Positions 7,584-9,572 of a stretch of 9,572 nucleotides of DNA are shown here, piece after piece. Below the pieces are notes generated by a model that saw only the letters and a list, made by a program, of their open reading frames with translations, searched no databases and was not told the DNA's origin. Every line of letters begins with the position of its first letter. Position 1 is the stretch's first letter. Source of the DNA: JBBQSN01 sp038213835 (lineage in GTDB: Bacteria; Actinomycetota; Actinomycetes; Actinomycetales; CAWJMD01). The position numbers and the translations under genes were made by a program. The stretch covers positions 1 through 9,572 of the forward strand of contig JBBQSN010000137.1 in the NCBI GenBank assembly GCA_038213835.1, in the 5' to 3' direction.

Positions 7584-8224
7584 ACGCCGATGCGGTCGCG
7601 GTGTCGGGCGTCGTCGACCTGGTCGGCGTCGGTGCTCTCGGTGCCGTGGCGGTCGCGCTCGGGGTGGCGGTGTTCGTGGTCGACTCGATGGCGCGTGCGA
7701 CCTTCGCCCTGCTGGGTTCGTTCGTAGCCGTGGCCGGGTTGCTCTGGACGCTCGGGCTGGCCTACCTCGGCGCCGTCACGGTGCTGATGATGACGGTCGA
7801 GATGGCCGTGATGGCGGTGTTCATGGTGGCGTTCATGATGAATCCCGCCGGCCTGATGCCGATGACGATGGTGCACGCGGGGCGCTCCGCCGCTGCGGTC
7901 GCGACCACCGTGTTCGTCGTCCTGGTCGTGGGGGTGTGGGTGGTCGACTGGTCGGCCGTGGTCGCGGGCGCCTCGACGGCCACCGGCGACGGCATGGGGC
8001 CGACGGGGTCCGCCGGCGCCGCGATGGTCGAGCCGACGCTGCAGGTCGGTCGCGCGGTGATGGGCTCGCACATGCTCGTCATGCTCGTCGTCGGGGTCAC
8101 GCTGCTGGCCACCATCCTGGCTGCCACCGTGCTGGCCACCGACCGGGGGCGCTACGACCGGTTCGGTGACGACCTGTCGCGCAGGCGTCCGGACGACCCG
8201 GTCACGGGAGGGCTGCCGCGATGA
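7580..8224 (+). CDS. nuoJ: NuoJ-like membrane subunit
   Basis: A 214-residue protein with five hydrophobic helices, normal NuoJ size. The pattern DSMARATFALLGSFVAVAGL matches the NuoJ helix 2 segment (NPVxSALxLxxxFxxxAxLY), followed by LGLAYLGAVTVLMM. Canonical NuoJ helix 3 has VQVLVYAGAVMVLFLFV, containing the pi-bulge. Here the equivalent is VTVLMMTVEMAVMAVFMVAF, with a membrane-embedded Glu74 in place of the YAG core and many methionines. NuoJ helps connect the quinone end to the proton channels. The start is GTG 7580, overlapping the nuoH stop (GTGA) and preceded by GAGGTG at 7570-7575. It ends in an ATGA overlap with nuoK. Assigned from position and helix pattern; overall similarity is moderate. 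Confidence 0.78.
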   Translation: MNADAVAVSGVVDLVGVGALGAVAVALGVAVFVVDSMARATFALLGSFVAVAGLLWTLGLAYLGAVTVLMMTVEMAVMAVFMVAFMMNPAGLMPMTMVHAGRSAAAVATTVFVVLVVGVWVVDWSAVVAGASTATGDGMGPTGSAGAAMVEPTLQVGRAVMGSHMLVMLVVGVTLLATILAATVLATDRGRYDRFGDDLSRRRPDDPVTGGLPR

Positions 8225-8556
8225 CGGCCGTCCAGCCGCTGATCGACCCGCTGACGATGCAGGTGCTGCTGAGCGTGGCCGCCGCTCTGGTGGCCGTCGG
8301 CGTCTTCGGCGCACTGTCGCAGCAGAGCGTGGTGATGGTGATGATGGGGCTGGAGCTGGTCGTGAACGGCGTGCTGCTGGCCGGTGGGGGAGCGTGGGCC
8401 GCGATCTCACCGACCCGACCCGACGGCCAGGTGCTGGTCGTGATGGGGCTGGTCGTGATGGCCGTCGAGATGGCGATGGGTTTCGCGGTGGTGCTGGCGA
8501 TCTACCGTGCCCGGCAGGTCGACATGGTCGACATGGCCACGGACCTGAGCGGATGA
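8221..8556 (+). CDS. nuoK: NuoK-like membrane subunit
   Basis: A 111-residue protein with three hydrophobic helices, the expected size for NuoK (also related to MrpC of Na+/H+ antiporters). Two membrane glutamates typical of NuoK proton transfer are kept: Glu45 in MGLELVVNGVLL (canonical GxELMLNAxNL) and Glu83 in VMAVEMAMGFAVVLAIYR (canonical AxAEAAxGLAIxxxxxR). DGQV before helix 3 is also typical. This is the best conserved member of the cluster, which argues that proton or cation transfer is retained. ATG 8221 overlaps the nuoJ stop and has GGGAGGG at 8206-8212. NuoK is preferred over MrpC because nuoA-, H- and J-like genes precede it. Confidence 0.9.
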   Translation: MTAVQPLIDPLTMQVLLSVAAALVAVGVFGALSQQSVVMVMMGLELVVNGVLLAGGGAWAAISPTRPDGQVLVVMGLVVMAVEMAMGFAVVLAIYRARQVDMVDMATDLSG

Positions 8557-9572
8557 GCCTGCAGATGAGCGCCGGGGAAGGGTCGGACCTCGCCCTGTTC
8601 GCCATCCCGGTGGTCCCCGCCGTCGTCGGCCTCGCGCTCGCGCTGACCGCGGCCCGCTGGACCGGGAGGCGGGAGCGGGCAGCGGTGCTGCTGGCGCTGG
8701 TCGCCGCCGCAGCAGGCCCCTTGATGCTGGTCCTGGTCCGGTCCGGTGCCGAAGCGACCAGCCCGTTCCTGGCCATCGACGTTCCCGGAGCCGGTGTCGA
8801 GCTGCAGGTCGACGTCCTGGGTCGCACCACGTCGCTCGTCGTGGCGGTCGTGCTGCTCGCCGTCGTGCTGGTCACCGGGGCCGGCTCGCTGCACGACGCG
8901 GTCACCGACGACACCTCGGGTACGAACCGACCACGCCTCCTCGGGCTCCTGCTGCTGTTCGCGGCCGGGATGCACACGACCGTCCTGGCGGCGTCCCTGC
9001 CTGCCCTGGTCATCGGGTGGGAGGTGATGGGCGCCGCGTCCGGCCTCCTGATCGCCAGCGCCTGGAAGCACCCGACCCGGACCCGCGCCGGCACCACCGC
9101 CTTCCTGACCACCCGTGCCGCCGACCTCGGCCTGTTCGTCGCCGCCGGTGCCGCACTGGCCGGGGCGGGCAGCCTGCGGCTGACCGACCTCGCGGACGCG
9201 TCAGGGCCCTACGGCACGGTCCTGGCGGTGGGCGTCCTGGTCGCCGCGGTCGGCAAGTCCGCCCAGCTGCCGCTGTCCGGGTGGCTGTCGCGGGCGATGC
9301 TCGGACCCAGCCCGGTCAGCGCCCTGCTGCACTCGGCCACGATGGTCGCGGCCGGCGGCTACCTGCTGGTCCGGCTCGAGCCGGTCCTGGCTGCGCACCC
9401 GGACGTGGCCTCGGCCGCGGTCGTCATCGGGCTGCTCACCGGGGTCGTGCTCGGAGCCGTCGCGCTGGGCCAGAGCGACGTCAAGCAGCTGCTGGCCGCC
9501 AGCACCAGCGCCCAGGTGTCCGTGGTCGTCGTTGCCGGCGGCCTCGGCGCGATCGCCGGAGGCACAGCGCAC
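8553..9572 (+). CDS. nuoL: NuoL-like proton-pumping antiporter subunit, cut at window end
   Basis: 340 codons are visible without a stop, from an ATG that overlaps the nuoK stop (ATGA); a second ATG at 8565 is possible. The product is a polytopic antiporter-like subunit (proton-conducting transporter family). Canonical NuoL pieces appear in order: GWEVMGAASGLLI (Glu157; canonical GWExVGxxSYLLI), AFLTTRAADLGLF (canonical AFxxNRxGDxGF), AVGKSAQLPLSGWLSRAM (Lys235), GPSPVSALLHSATMVAAG (His260) and QSDVKQLLAASTSAQ (Lys311; canonical DIKxxLAYSTxSQ). These Glu, Lys and His residues form the half-channels for proton transfer. A clear oddity is AMLGPSP in place of the near-universal AMEGPTP, which loses an acidic residue at 250. 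Expected full length is about 600 residues, so roughly half is present. nuoM and nuoN probably follow outside the window. Confidence 0.92.
   Translation, partial: MSLQMSAGEGSDLALFAIPVVPAVVGLALALTAARWTGRRERAAVLLALVAAAAGPLMLVLVRSGAEATSPFLAIDVPGAGVELQVDVLGRTTSLVVAVVLLAVVLVTGAGSLHDAVTDDTSGTNRPRLLGLLLLFAAGMHTTVLAASLPALVIGWEVMGAASGLLIASAWKHPTRTRAGTTAFLTTRAADLGLFVAAGAALAGAGSLRLTDLADASGPYGTVLAVGVLVAAVGKSAQLPLSGWLSRAMLGPSPVSALLHSATMVAAGGYLLVRLEPVLAAHPDVASAAVVIGLLTGVVLGAVALGQSDVKQLLAASTSAQVSVVVVAGGLGAIAGGTAH

Noticed and set aside
7046..9112. 688-codon open frame on the minus strand
   Set aside because: It lies antisense to well-supported nuoH, J, K and L genes. Its Arg/Ser/Pro/Thr-rich product is the usual shadow of high-GC codon bias, with no recognisable motif.
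5240..9572. Mrp antiporter, Hyf/Ech hydrogenase or DabAB-type transporter instead of complex I
   Set aside because: Mrp and DabAB lack NuoA-, H- and J-like genes, and no NiFe hydrogenase CxxC motifs occur in the 5572-6708 product. A complex I derivative fits best.

Overview
The window is high-GC DNA with strong G/C third-position bias, GTG as well as ATG starts, and tightly packed genes all on the + strand. This fits an actinobacterium (Actinomycetes); I cannot name a genus. No RNA gene, insertion sequence, CRISPR array or origin is visible, and no gap between genes exceeds about 165 bases.

Left half (1-5190) is a copper-handling locus. In order it has: the 3' end of a small membrane protein resembling the DUF6153 group; a DUF305 lipoprotein with a Met/His-rich linker; a CopZ-type copper chaperone; a CsoR-type Cu(I)-sensing repressor; a membrane-anchored extracytoplasmic protein built from two HxH-containing repeats; and a CopA-type Cu(I) P1B-1 ATPase. 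Upstream of copZ is a plausible promoter (-35 TTGTGG, 17-bp spacer, -10 TAAGGT). Three 15-bp TAC-N9-GTA boxes lie around it and look like CsoR operators. The expected logic is that Cu(I) releases CsoR, copZ-csoR and the downstream export genes are expressed, CopZ hands Cu(I) to CopA, and the extracytoplasmic proteins handle exported copper.

Right half (5240-9572) is a translationally coupled run of respiratory complex I-like genes: nuoA, an unusual soluble-protein gene, then nuoH-, nuoJ-, nuoK- and nuoL-like genes (the last cut by the window end). Junctions overlap by 4-10 bases. The membrane subunits keep many proton-pathway residues: NuoA DxE, both NuoK glutamates, and NuoL Glu, Lys and His. 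The catalytic arm is missing from its usual place. Between nuoA and nuoH, where nuoB, C and D would normally stand, is one 378-residue protein. Its first ~113 residues read like NuoB stripped of all cluster N2 cysteines. Its middle has a NuoD-like N-terminal segment. Between the two is a His/Met-rich, copper-site-like stretch, and the C-terminus is a poly-His tail. NuoA has also lost the YECG cysteine and NuoH the PFDxPExE acidic motif.

The most interesting interpretation, which is inference, is a complex I-derived membrane machine whose Fe-S/quinone module has been replaced by a redox-silent, metal-binding-looking subunit. It starts 49 bases after copA on the same strand, so a functional link to copper stress is possible.
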